From Panicum virgatum (lineage: Eukaryota; Streptophyta; Magnoliopsida; Poales; Poaceae): a stretch of DNA of 64,000 nt. The notes below the pieces were generated by a model. The model saw only the letters and a list, made by a program, of their open reading frames with translations. It was not told where the DNA came from and searched no databases. Shown here in pieces: positions 48,435-60,098 of the stretch (position 1 is the stretch's first letter; every line of letters starts with the position of its first letter). Where the stretch lies: the NCBI RefSeq assembly GCF_016808335.1, contig NC_053137.1:7118506-7182505 (forward strand), given 5' to 3'. The position numbers were made by a program, and so were the translations under genes.

Positions 48435-48754
48435 TGTTGGAAATAAATTTCCGTTAAGATAATATGTGATCTTCACTGTTAAGGAAAGCGTTTAAACCGC
48501 CTAAATGTGATTAAGGAAATCTAATGAAAACCCTAATGGGCTGTGATCAGCAGGCCCATTAGGCCTGTTTCCAGAGGCTGGCCCCCAGCCCCACAGTGCC
48601 TATACAATAAAGTCGTGGTTAGCACCTTAAATCATTCAATCACGTCATTAGCTAAACCCTAGCCACCAAGACTGATCGCTAAGAGCACTGGAGGGGTTCA
48701 GAAGGCCAATCCCTCAAGGGCAGTGTCGCTGGCGTCCGGAAGGCCGCCGCTACC
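48435..48754 (+). repeat. 5' LTR of the copia element, truncated
   Basis: Collinear with 54111-54430 (320 bp, few mismatches), then diverges; the last 208 bp of the LTR are absent. Begins tgttggaaataaattt. Confidence 0.93.
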
Positions 48755-49725
48755 CCTGCGCACGGCGCATTAGGCAGCGGTGGTGGCCCGAGCTGCCAGC
48801 CCCTGCGCGGGCACGCGGCGCCCGCGGTGCGCAGCAGGCATTGCGGCGGCCAGGCCCGTGGCCCCGCGGGCACGCGGCACACGAGGCAGGCGCAAGGGGC
48901 ATCAGGCGGCGGCCTCCTGGCCTGTGCTTGCGCAGCGCATGGTTAGGCATGGCCCGACGCGGCGCTGGCGAGCCATGCCCTAAGTGGCGGGGGCGCTGTC
49001 ATGACGACGCGGCGCGGAGCAGAGGCTCCGGCCAGCGGCGGCGGCTGCTCACGGAGTGAGGAGAAAAAGAAAGAAAGAGGAGTGTGCTGAGTTTTAGGGT
49101 TCCGACCAGCCAATCTTTTTTTATACGGCACCAGATCATTTTGTGACCCTTGGATCGTAACGAACGACTGAGATTGCTCCGCATTAGGGTTTCGCGGGAC
49201 AGGCCGAACTGGGCCGTTTGCGCGCTTTTGGGCCGCGCGCAAGGCAATATTTTGGGCCATCTTTGCGAGTTTGAGCCCAGTTTTAAGTTATAAAGCCTTT
49301 TTTAACCTTTTTTAATGTTTTAAGCTTAATTTAATTGCTGTTTCTATTTAAAGCTTTATTTAATTTCTGTTGCACTTATTAATTACCAGCATTATGTTTA
49401 TTATTTTTCCATGAGTTACGTAAATGCCTTTATGATGTTTTAATTGCATTTATTCACTGAAAATTATGTTTATCCACCATGAGCAATTAAGATGCACTCT
49501 ATTTAAATGGAACCATCGGGAAGTTTATTTAGAGCACTTATAATTAATTCTGACCATTATTGTTTTAATTACGAGTTTTAATGATAAATTTCATTTGTTT
49601 TCCCATCGGTGATGCAAATTGAAATTTATGTATGATTTTGATTAGACCATCGTAGGGTTAATTTCATACTTCTTATGAGCATCTTAATTGTGAATTTAAT
49701 GATGTTATTGTTCTCATGATTTTCA
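48755..49725 (+). other. Copia leader region or inserted filler
   Basis: A GC-rich stretch (48755-49060) followed by AT-rich DNA up to gag. It has no LTR similarity. Could be the element's untranslated leader or unrelated sequence brought in with the LTR truncation. Confidence 0.4.
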
Positions 49726-51097
49726 GTGAACACTGTGACGGACTACCTAAAGTCCATTGAGCCCCTGAATGGCACCAACTACCCCAGCTGGTATAATGAT
49801 ATTCAGGTGGCCATTGCTGTGTGCGAGTATGATCTCGCCTTACGTGAGGATAAGCCAGCAGCGCCCACTGATCCCAATGGTGATCGGACTGCCAGTGAGA
49901 AGTGGAAGAGATGTAATAGGTTGGCAACCATGATCATTAAGCAAATGATCACGCCTGCCATCTGTGGTGCTATTCCTGATAAGGACCAGGATGGTAATGT
50001 TCTGACAGCCAAGGAATATCTCGCTAAGGTGGAAGAGAATTTCAAGAGCTCGTCCAAGACTTATGCTAGCACTCTCATTATGAAGATGCTGACTTCACAG
50101 TATGATGAGCTAAGTGGAATCAGGGAGCACATTATGAGCATGTATGACATGGACAATAAGCTGAAGACACTAGATATGTCTATCTCTGATGGGTTTCTGG
50201 TGCATCATTATGACTTCACTTCCTGCATAGTATAGTCCCTTCAAAATAAGTTACAACACTCAGAAGGTGACTTGGAGCATGGCTGAGCTTATTAGCTACT
50301 GTGTTGAGGAGGAAGAAAGGCAGAAAGCTGAAAGGATGAAGGATGCTATCAACATGGTCAGCGAGCGCTTTGGGCGTGTTAGCGTCAGCAACACTCCTAA
50401 GCATTAGGCTGAGTCTAGCAGCAGCAGGCAGCATAAGAAGAAGTTTAAGGGCCATAAGGGCAAGGATGTGCAGCATAAGAAGACTTCTGAGAAGAGGCTG
50501 TGCAAGTTCAGCAAGTCTCCTAACCATGAGCAGAAAGATTGCCATGGTTTTAAGGACTGGCTGAAGAGCAAAGGTACAATTATTGATTATGTATCTTTCA
50601 TTGATGAATCATTCTTAGTAAATTTTTCTCCTAATACTTGGTGGATTGACTCAGGTGTCGCTGTGTATATTTCCAATTCATTACAGGTATTCAGTTCGAT
50701 CCGAACTATAAGAGAGGTGGAGCGAAGCCTAAGAGTGGCTGATGGCAATGAGGTCAAGGTTGAAGGCATTGGGAGCTTCGACTTGGAGCTACCGGGCGGC
50801 TTCAACCTTCATTTAAATGTTCTTTATGTTCCCAGTTTGAAGAGAAATCTTATTTTAGTTTCACATTTAGATAAGTCGGGACATATTTGTGAGTTTGGCA
50901 ACTCTAAGTGCAATATTAAGTTTCATAATATAAGTGTTGGCCTTGGTCATTTACAAGGCGATCTTTATTTGCTCTCTCTTGATGATTATTCTGTGATGAA
51001 TGTGAATGATGTAATGCATAAGCGCAAGCGTGATGATGAGACTTCTTCGAAATTGTGGCACTGTCGTTTAGGCCACATTTCGAGGGGGGAGAATTGA
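49726..51097 (+). pseudogene. Copia gag and protease region, broken
   Basis: Gag starts around GTG 49726 (no ATG) with TVTDYLKSIEPLNGTNYPSW and reads to a stop at 50233-50235 after a frameshift near 50205. A second stop is at 50405-50407. A zinc-knuckle remnant, CKFSKSPNHEQKDC, has Ser where the family's second Cys is expected. The protease active-site region WWIDSGVAV retains DSG. The stretch ends with the LWHCRLGHIS pre-integrase motif, and the frame is lost at about 51090. Confidence 0.85.
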
Positions 51098-53909
51098 GCG
51101 TCTCATTAGAGAAGAGATACTCCATTCGTTAGATCTTTCTGAGTTAGATCAACAATGCGTTGATTGTATTAAGGGGAAATTCACTAAGACGATTAAGAAA
51201 GGAGCTACTCGGAGTTTGGGCCTATTAGAAATAATTCATACTGATATTTGTGGCCCGTTCCCAGTAAAGTCTGTTGATGGTTTTGACTCGTTCATTACTT
51301 TCACAGATGACTTCTCTCGTTATGGCTATATTTACCCCATTCGTGATCGATCCGAGTCATTAGATAAATTTAAAATATTCAAGGCTGAAGTGGAAAATTA
51401 GCATAATGTCACTATTAAATTAGTGAGATCGGATCGAGGTGGTGAATATTATGGGAGACATGCTCCATTCGGCCAAGTACCTAGACCATTCGCTAAGTAT
51501 CTTGAAGAGAATGGTATAAAGGCCCAGTACAATATGCCGGGCGAACCACAGCAAAATGGAGTAGCTGAGCGTCGCAATCGTACACTTATGGACATGGTAC
51601 GTAGTATGCTTAGTTATTCTACCTTGCCTGTGGAACTGTGGATGGAAGCGCTAAAGACAGCCACGCACATACTTAATCGGGTTCCTTCCAAGTCTGTTCC
51701 TAAGACACCTTATGAATTGTGGTTTGGGAAGAAACCGATGCTTAATTATTTGCGTGTGTGGGGCTGCCTAGCCGAAGCTAAGTTATTTAATCCACAGCAA
51801 AAGAAATTAGATGATAAGACGGTAAGCTGCTATTTCATCGGATATCCTGATAAGTCGAAGGGATACCGATTCTACTGTCCTGATCGCTTCACTAAGTTTG
51901 TTGAGACCAGACAGGCTGTATTCCTTGAGGATTCAAGAATCAGTGGGAGCTTTCCGAGGAGGGAAATTAACCTTGAAGAAATACGAGCTGAGCTTCCCAT
52001 CCTGATTATTCAAGAAACAGTAACACCTCAGTTAGTGCCGCTGTTTGTTCCTTCCGTTCAGAGTACACCATCTGTTCAGATTACGCCTCCTATTCAGAGT
52101 ACTAGCACCGCTCCACCAGTTGTAGTACCTCCTGAGCCTGCGAGCGAATCACAAGCAGAGCAAGTGGCGCCTAATGCTGAAGTTGAAAACCCTGTCGAGG
52201 TGCCTCATGCTGCACCTCAACCAAAACCTCAGCCTATTCAGCCCTTAAGAAGATCACAGCGGGCTAGGAAACAGACAACTTTCCCTAATTATGAGACATA
52301 CTTGAGTGAAGAAATGTATGACATTGGGAAAGTTGATGATCCTAACTCGTTCAGGGAGGCAGTATCATGTGAGAATTCTGCCAAATGGGTTGAGGCCATG
52401 GAAGAAGAGCTTAAGCCCATGAGTTCTAATGATGTTTGGGATCTGGTAGATATTCCTGATGGAGTCAAACTAGTAGGCTGTAAATGGGTCTACAAGACTA
52501 AACGTGACTCTAAAGGGAATGTCGAGCGATTCAAAGCAAAACTCGTAGCCAAGGGTTTTACACAAAAGGAAGGGGTTGATTATAATGAAACTTTCTCCCC
52601 TGTGTCTAAGAAAGATTCTTTCAGAATCGTCATGGCGCTAGTGGCTCATTATGATTTAGAGCTACATCAGGTGGATGTTAAAACTGCGTTCCTTAATGGT
52701 GACTTGGATGAGACTATCTTCATGGCACAGCCGGAAGGCTTTGTTGTGAAGGGCAAGGAACATATGGGATGCAAACTAAAGAAGTCCATCTATGGACTTA
52801 AGCAAGCGTCAAGACAATGGAACCTTAAATTCGATCAAGTGATTAAGAAATTCGGATTTAAGGAGAATGATGTGGATAATTGTATCTACACTAAGATTAA
52901 GGGTGGTAAATTCATAATTCTAGTGCTTTATGTGGATGATATCCTTTTAGCGAGTAGCGATAAGCGTATGCTGCATGAGACAAAGGAATTTCTTTCATCC
53001 AACTTTGATATGAAAGATCTTGGTGAGACCTCTTATGTTCTGGGCATTGAGATACACCGAGATAGGACCAAAGGAGTACTAGGATTATCTCAGAAAGCAT
53101 ATATTGAGAGAATGCTTAAGAGATTTAATATGGATAAGAGTAAGGCCACACCTATTCCATTAGCGAAGGGCGATAAATTTAGTGAAGCCCAATGTCCTAA
53201 GAACCAATTGGAATTAGATGAGATGAAGGACATACCTTATGCTTCAGCTGTCGGAAGCCTGATGTATGCACAAGTCTGTACGCGTCCTGACTTGGCATTT
53301 GCTACCGGAATGTTTGGAAGATATCAGAAAAATTCTGGAAAGGTCCACTGGGTAGGTGTCAAGAAGGCATTACGTTACTGCCAAGGCACTAAAGACTTCA
53401 TGCTCACATATAGAAGATCAGATAACCTTGAAGTTGTTGGTTGTACTAATGCTGACTTTGCGGGCTGTGTGGATAGTAGGAAATCTACATCAGGATATAT
53501 CTACACGTTAGCCGGTGGAGCAATATCATAGAAAAGCTCTAAGCAAAGTTTGGTTGCAGCGTCGACGATGCAAGCTGAATTTGTGGCATGCTATGAAGCA
53601 ACAGGACAGGCTGTATGGCTTAAGAATTTTATTCCGGTCCTTAAGGTTATTGACAACATTACGGAACCTATAACGTTATACTGCAATAATCAGTCTGTAA
53701 TATTCTTTTCGAGTAACAACAAGTCAAGTGGCGCTTCCAAACACATTGACCTTATATATCGTGTTGTGAAAGAAAGATGCCAGGATCGAACCATTAAGTT
53801 TGAGCACATAAGAACTAATGCTATGTTAGCGGATCCGCTCACTAAAGACTTACCACCGAACGTGTTTAAGCAGCACGTTACTAATATGGGTTTGGTGGAT
53901 AGTCTTTAG
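51098..53909 (+). pseudogene. Copia integrase, reverse transcriptase and RNase H, broken
   Basis: Integrase: HTDICGPF, a further TDDFSRYGY block and SDRGGEY, then VAERRNRT supply the D, D and E residues. An in-frame TAG is at 51399-51401. The long frame 51423-53531 encodes a Pro/Gln-rich linker, then reverse transcriptase with [14 protein letters not shown] and the catalytic YVDD (52929-52940). A TAG at 53529-53531 separates this from the RNase H tail (53550-53909), which has QAEFVACYEATGQAVWL and SGASKHIDL. The interruptions make it non-coding today. Confidence 0.92.
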
Positions 53910-54110
53910 GTCCTGGTTTAGGGCCATTATGATCTCCCTATTAATGAATAAGCATTCTACCGAGGTGTTTCAGTGAGACTGTGGGTAATGGGGTCCCAGT
54001 AGTGTATCAAGCTGCTGACGACGCATTGGTCCGGTACTTACTGTTATACTGAGGGTGAACTTTAAGTGTGATACGAACATTTAGCTTAACCGTTCGATCA
54101 AGTGGAAGAA

Positions 54111-54638
54111 TGTTGGAAATAAATTTCTGTTAAGATAATATGTGATCTTCACTGTTAAGGAAAGCATTTAAACCATCTAAACGCGATTAAGGAAACCTAA
54201 TGAAAACCCTAATGGGCTGTGATCAGCAGGCCCATTAGGCCTGTTTCCAGAGGCTGGCCTCCAGCCCCACAGTGCCTATAAATTAAGGTCGTGGTTAGCA
54301 CCTTAAATCATTCAATCACGTCATTAGCTAAACCCTAGCCACCAAGACTGATCGCTAAGGGCACTGGAGGGGTTCGAAAGGCCAATCCCTCAAGGGCAGT
54401 GTCGCTGGCGTCCAGAAGGCCGCCGCTACCTTGCTCGCGCATCTACATCAATAAGAACGCCTACTTCCTCTACGGCTCGGGCATCATCAACTCAGGAGGC
54501 ACACATGGCTGCTACTTCAACCGCTAATGCTGGTATAATGTCTACTATTTTCCGCATTAGATAGATCTGTCATGAACTAGGTTATGTTAAGATCTTGGGT
54601 TATTAGCCTCTAATGTTTAAGCCTGCCTAATTCTAACA
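54111..54638 (+). repeat. 3' LTR of the copia element, complete
   Basis: 528 bp, from tgttggaaat to ttctaaca, with TG...CA ends and the TTCCT duplication after it. Confidence 0.93.
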
Positions 54639-54767
54639 TTCCTCTGTCAATATAGTGAGCATTTGTATGATATAACTATAGGGCTCACCATGGAGGAGGA
54701 GGATCCAAAAAGCTCGGTATCTTTGTATCATCTTGTTGCAACATAATCCTACAGGGCATATGTATCA

Positions 54768-54974
<207 letters not shown>

Positions 54975-55246
54975 TCAGTATCAGCTCAAATGATGGCTAC
55001 GGATGTAAAATACAATATGCAGTCAACAGATATCCAAATCGACTAATCCAAAGCATAATAACAACATGAAACAGTTATTGATCTATGAAGCAACAGTAAC
55101 AAAGAAATGCTCTGGATCGGAGATGATGCGGTGCAATGAACTATTGCCGGGGACTGTTGTGATTTTATACCATCTCCATCTGCGGGTGATCGGGTGATCG
55201 CCAGAGGCTCGCCGTCGATGCACAGGCGGTGAGGAACAGCTACAAG

Positions 55247-58200
55247 ATGAGGGATCGTCTACGGGTTCGCCGCCTCAGGCTAGCTCCGACGGCTCGGCCG
55301 GAGAGTGACAAGACGGTGGAACCTTTGGCCATCTTAGAGGCGGACCATTTTCTGGCCATGGAGCAGCTGGAACGGGTCTCGGCGGTGGTGCAGGCGGCCA
55401 CGACGAGACCTGGGCCGCACATCCATGGAAGGGAGGACCTCAAGGGATCCCGGTTCTGGGCATTGGAGACAGAATCGGAGTCCAGTGATGCTGAATCAGT
55501 GGTGTCGATTGATACGCCTGAATTTATTAGTCGAGCTCAAGAAGCGGGTTTCACACTTCCACAGATGCTGACTGCGGAGAAGGAGCTTGATGATTATCCA
55601 AGTGCTGAGCAACCAAAGGAAGGAACGATGGCCAAGAAGATCATCGATGCCATGGTTCGTCGCCAGACGGATCGACAGCCATGGCGAGGTCGGCTTCCGG
55701 CACCGAGAGTTTCTCCTCCAATTACTTTCGGGGATGTGTTAGCTTCAGCAAAGGTATGTCGCAATTCATCTTCTCCCTCTCTTCGTAACACAAGGAATAG
55801 TGTCTCTCCGTCCATGAGTTCTTCTCCGGCAAGGTCCTCACCGGCGCCGGGGAGGATGCAGCCGTCGAGATCTGCTTCGTGCGTTGATCTCGGGCGGGAT
55901 ACGGGGAGGGCGACAGTTTCCTTTTCTGAGCTCGTTTCAAAATCGAAACATGACACAACTTTGGGCCCCCGTCCATCGTTTGGCCCAAAACGAATGTGGC
56001 TCAGGCCGTCGGTGCCGTATCGGCCTACCGCTGGTCTTGCTGCATTTTTCTCACGTACAGGCACTTCGATTCACAACCCTAGAGCTCCTCATTCCGCCGC
56101 CCCACGCAAATACGCGACCTCGTACGCCGCAGTCGCACGTTTTGCCATGGAGAATAGCGGATCGTTCCCAGGAGCTCAGCGGGGAGGTGCTGTCAATCGG
56201 GGAAGGGGAAGGAGCTATGGCCAAGCCGGCATCATCGGCCGTGGTGGCTTTCAACACCCGACTTTCCACCCAGGTTATGGCGGCGATTCCGACGGTCGTG
56301 GAAGGGGTCGTTACAATAATGGTGGGCTTTGCAACTATGGCGGCCGGTCAGGTGGTCGAAGTTATGGAGGAAGGAATCGTGGTGCTTTTGCTGGCAGGAA
56401 CGGTCGAGGTGGGTATGCTGGAAATGCTAGTGCCGAGATGGGGATGAACCAAGCAAGCGCTGGTGGCACGGCACCGGTGTCTGCCGAACAGACCGCACAT
56501 GCGGCGGCCTTGTTGCAGCAGGCCTTCGTTGCGATGCAAGGTGTTGTGCCGACGCAAACACTTGGCCAACAGGCCACTGCTGCAGAGGTCAACACGTCCA
56601 CACATCAAGCTGAGAAGGCTGATCCTTTGTCAAAGGCTACACCTATTGCAGATAAGCCTGAGTCTTCGGCACAGGGTGCTATGAAGGGTAGCGGCAAAGT
56701 TCCCTATTGTTATCGATGCTACACCACGGGCCACAAGATGGAGGATTGCACAGCAGAGCTTTACTGTGAAATTTGTGATTGCACTGAGCATGCCATGACT
56801 CGGTGTCCCATGCGGCTATGCAGTTGAAGGACTCGGCTTTTACTACATCAATTCGCCTAAAAATTTCAGGCATAAAGTGGAGTCCAAGATGGCGGTGATT
56901 AAAGTTACTGGAGGCCCACTCACTTCGGCCAATGTTCCTTCAGAGTTGGAGAGGCTGTTTCCAGGAGGTTGGCGCTGGAATGTGGAGGAGACTGCTGCAA
57001 ATACTTTCAGAACTGTGTTTCCCTCAAGGGCTGAGCTGCAGCGCATGATGGAGTGGGGTATGTTACATACTAAATTCCCAGGTACAACATTGAGATTTGA
57101 AGAAGGCGGGGGTGGTGAGGAGATCAAGTACGCGATGCCCAAGGTTTGGGTGCAATTCACAGGGCTGCCAAAGGAGTTGCGGGAGTTTGTGATCATCTGG
57201 GTGGTAGGCTCAATCATTGGTGTGTCGAAGGCAGTAGATATGAAATTCACAAGAAAGCATGATATCTGTCGCCTCCAAGTGCTTGTTCTGGACCCTAACA
57301 TTATACCCCAGTTCGTGGATGTGGTGATTGGGGATTATCTTTATGGACTCAAATTCAGAGTTGAGGAGAACATAGATGAAAATAATCCCGAGCCAATGGA
57401 TATGGACTTTGGGTTCGACAACAACGGGAGAGAGACTGATGGAGGTAATGAGAATAATAAGGACAATGCACCGGCTGATGGTAACAAGGGCAAGGAGGTG
57501 AACAAGAACAGTGCGCAGCAAAGCAACACCAAAGGTATTGCACCGAAACAAAACTCGATTGGCCGTCAGACAACTGGTGGACTTGGTACAGCTGTTGAGT
57601 CGCTACCTGCGACGTCGGGCTGTGAGTCTCCTGAGCTGACCACGGTGTTGGACCTGGACGAGCACATGAGGGAAGATAGGATCGACAGTAACGATGCAGC
57701 CCTTGCAAGCCTGGCGGAGCTGGCGGCCATCCCGGAAGCGGCGGGTGCTGAGCTTCGCCGTAGCAAGCGCTTGGCGGACACCAGTGACGAGGTGGTGCTG
57801 CATCAGGCCTCAAAGTTGAGGGCTGGCAAGGACACTGAGTTTCAGTCTACCAGAGGTGACAATTGCAACTCCTCTTTGTTTTTACCTTTTCCTGTCGAGT
57901 ATATTCATTCTAGCTTCAGTAGCATCGGTATTAATCTAGGCCCTGATGATACTAGAATTAGGAACTCGATTTCAAATATGAAACAGGTAGAGGAAAACAG
58001 GATGCATGAATCCCATGACATAGACTGGAAAACATCTATTTTAGATAAAGAGGAAAAACATTTGGCTGAGGAAGACGAAATAGACAGTTTTATTTTAAAC
58101 CATCTGTGGGGAAATTATGGATGAGCTAATGGATGCTAGCAGTGATCTTAATGATTTTACTGTGCCACTATCCAAAACCAAACATCATAATTCTAAAGGC

Positions 58201-58251
58201 AAGAAAGTGCATGAGACAAATGTCTCTAAACAACCCAGGTTATCTAAATGA
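55247..58251 (+). pseudogene. LINE ORF1, two frameshifts
   Basis: First ATG in frame at 55247. N-terminal half is basic and Ser-rich, then Gly/Arg-rich (56170-56440). Zinc knuckles CYRCYTTGHKMEDC and CEICDCTEHAMTRC occupy about 56707-56813. A frameshift near 56812 moves the frame to the DUF4283-like segment (FPGGWRWNVEE, KVWVQFTGLPKELREF, VVIGDYLYGLKFRVEE). A second frameshift lies near 58110, after which the frame runs to TGA at 58249-58251. That stop overlaps the ORF2 ATG as ATGA. Role in plant L1: RNA-binding chaperone. Confidence 0.85.
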
Positions 58252-59655
58252 AGGGTGTGTTTTGGAACAGGGATGGGTTTCGAGACCCTAAGAAACATAG
58301 ATTCATTTTTGAGTTAACAAAGGAACACAATTTAAGTTTTATTGCTATTTCAGAAACAGGAAGGAGAAGCTTTACTAATCCTTTCCTAAAAAATCTGTGT
58401 AGCGGTAAGAATTACCTATGGCATGTGAAAGAACCTAAAGGTCGGTCAGGTGGTATATTATTACTTGGTATTGATCTAGAGGTTTTTGACATTGGCACAA
58501 TAGATGAAGGAGACTACTATGTGAAATTCCACTTGTGCAATAAAAATGATAGCTTCAAGTGGGCGCTGGTAGTAGTTTATCGTCCTGCGCAAACTGAATT
58601 TAAAGAGAATTTCTTAACTGAGTTAATTAATACACATGTGTAGCCATGAGAAACTTCCGCTTTTAATTGGTGGCGACTTTAATATTTTACGAAGTCCCAC
58701 TGAAAAAAATAATGATAATTATGATCATCGTTGGCCTTTTCTTTTTAATGCTATAATTGATGGTCTTAATTTACGGGAGCTAGAGATGTCAGGTAGGCAA
58801 TACACATGGGCTAATTCGTTACAAGCACAGACATATGAGAAGCTAGACCGAATTTTAATGGCAACGGAATGGGAAGAAAAATTTCCACTTTCGAATGTTA
58901 TTGCACTCACTCGTGATATCTCAGACCATACCCCCTTATTGTTGAATACGGGAGACTCATCTTCGAATTTTAACCAACGCCAATTCAAGTTTGAATTGGG
59001 ATGGTTGCTTCGTGATGGTTTCATGGACATGGTAAAGGAGGTTTGGGAGAGTGAGAATCTTGGTTCCACTCCATTGGAAAGATGGCAAGCTAAAATTAGG
59101 AAACTTCACCAACACTTACGAGGATGGGCTAAGAACACAAGTGGTGTACTAAAAAAGGAAAAGAAAAAAATTCTAGACATATTGGACAGTCTAGATAAAA
59201 AAGCAGAAACCTCTATTTTATCCCCACAAGAGGTTGATCAAAAACAGTACCTAAAAAACAGAGTAGCAGAGATGCTTAGAGAGGAAGAAATTAAGTGGTA
59301 CCAGAGGGCAAAGGTTAAGGAGTTACTAGAAGGTGACTCAAACACCAAGTACTTCCAGCTGATTGCCAATGGAAAACATAGGAAAACAAGGATTTATCAG
59401 TTACAAGATGGGGAACATATGATAAGTGGCGATGAGGAATTAAAGAAATACATCACCACATATTATAAAGGTCTCTTCGGTCCACCAGATAATAATGATT
59501 TTAACCTGGATGAGACTCGCATAGATGATATTCCCTAAGTAACAGATATTGAAAATGAGATTCTAATTTCAGAGTTCACAGAAGCAGAGGTGAGAGAGGC
59601 TATTTTTCAAATGGAACATAATAAGATTAAGGGTGACCTTATGGCGATGTTCTCA

Positions 59656-59865
59656 GAATTCCATAAAGGAGAATTACCTCTCTACAGCCTAAACTTTGGA
59701 ACAATTATCTTACTACCAAAGTGTAAAGAAGCTATCAAAATACAACAATACAGACAGATAGAATTCCATAAAGGAGAATTACCTCTCTACAGCCTAAACT
59801 TTGGAACAATTATCTTACTACCAAAGTGTAAAGAAGCTATCAAAATACAACAATACAGACCCATC
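59656..59865 (+). repeat. 105-bp tandem duplication inside LINE ORF2
   Basis: Copies begin gaattccataaaggagaat at 59656 and 59761 and are nearly identical. The length is a multiple of three, so it duplicates 35 codons in frame at the start of the reverse transcriptase domain. Confidence 0.95.
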
Positions 59866-60036
59866 TGTTTGCTTAATGTTAGCTTTAAAATCTTTACAAA
59901 AGTGGCTACTAATAGGATCTCAGTAGTGGCACAGAAGGTTATTAGTCCGACACAGACTGCATTTCTTCCTGGTAGGAATATCATGGAGGGGGTCGTCATT
60001 TTACACGAAACCATTCATGAACTACACAGGAAAAAA

Positions 60037-60098
60037 CATAGTGGAGTCATTCTAAAAATTGATTTTACATAGTGGAGTCATTCTAAAAATTGATTTTG
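60037..60098 (+). repeat. 31-bp tandem duplication inside LINE ORF2
   Basis: catagtggagtcattctaaa starts at 60037 and again at 60068. The length is not a multiple of three, so it shifts the frame just at the first reverse transcriptase aspartate motif. Confidence 0.95.

Larger units (their letters stand above)
48435..54638 (+). mobile_element. Ty1/copia LTR retrotransposon, decayed, 5-bp target duplication
   Basis: Flanked by TTCCT (48430-48434 and 54639-54643). Left LTR is partial (48435-48754), right LTR complete (54111-54638). Gag, protease, integrase, reverse transcriptase and RNase H follow in copia order, all on the plus strand, with several stops and frameshifts. A short purine tract (agtggaagaa) precedes the right LTR. 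No primer-binding site was found after the left LTR because its 3' end has been lost. Confidence 0.95.

Noticed and set aside
51423..53909. Functional copia polyprotein
   Set aside because: In-frame stops at 51399-51401 and 53529-53531, a gag frameshift and a truncated 5' LTR rule out an active element.
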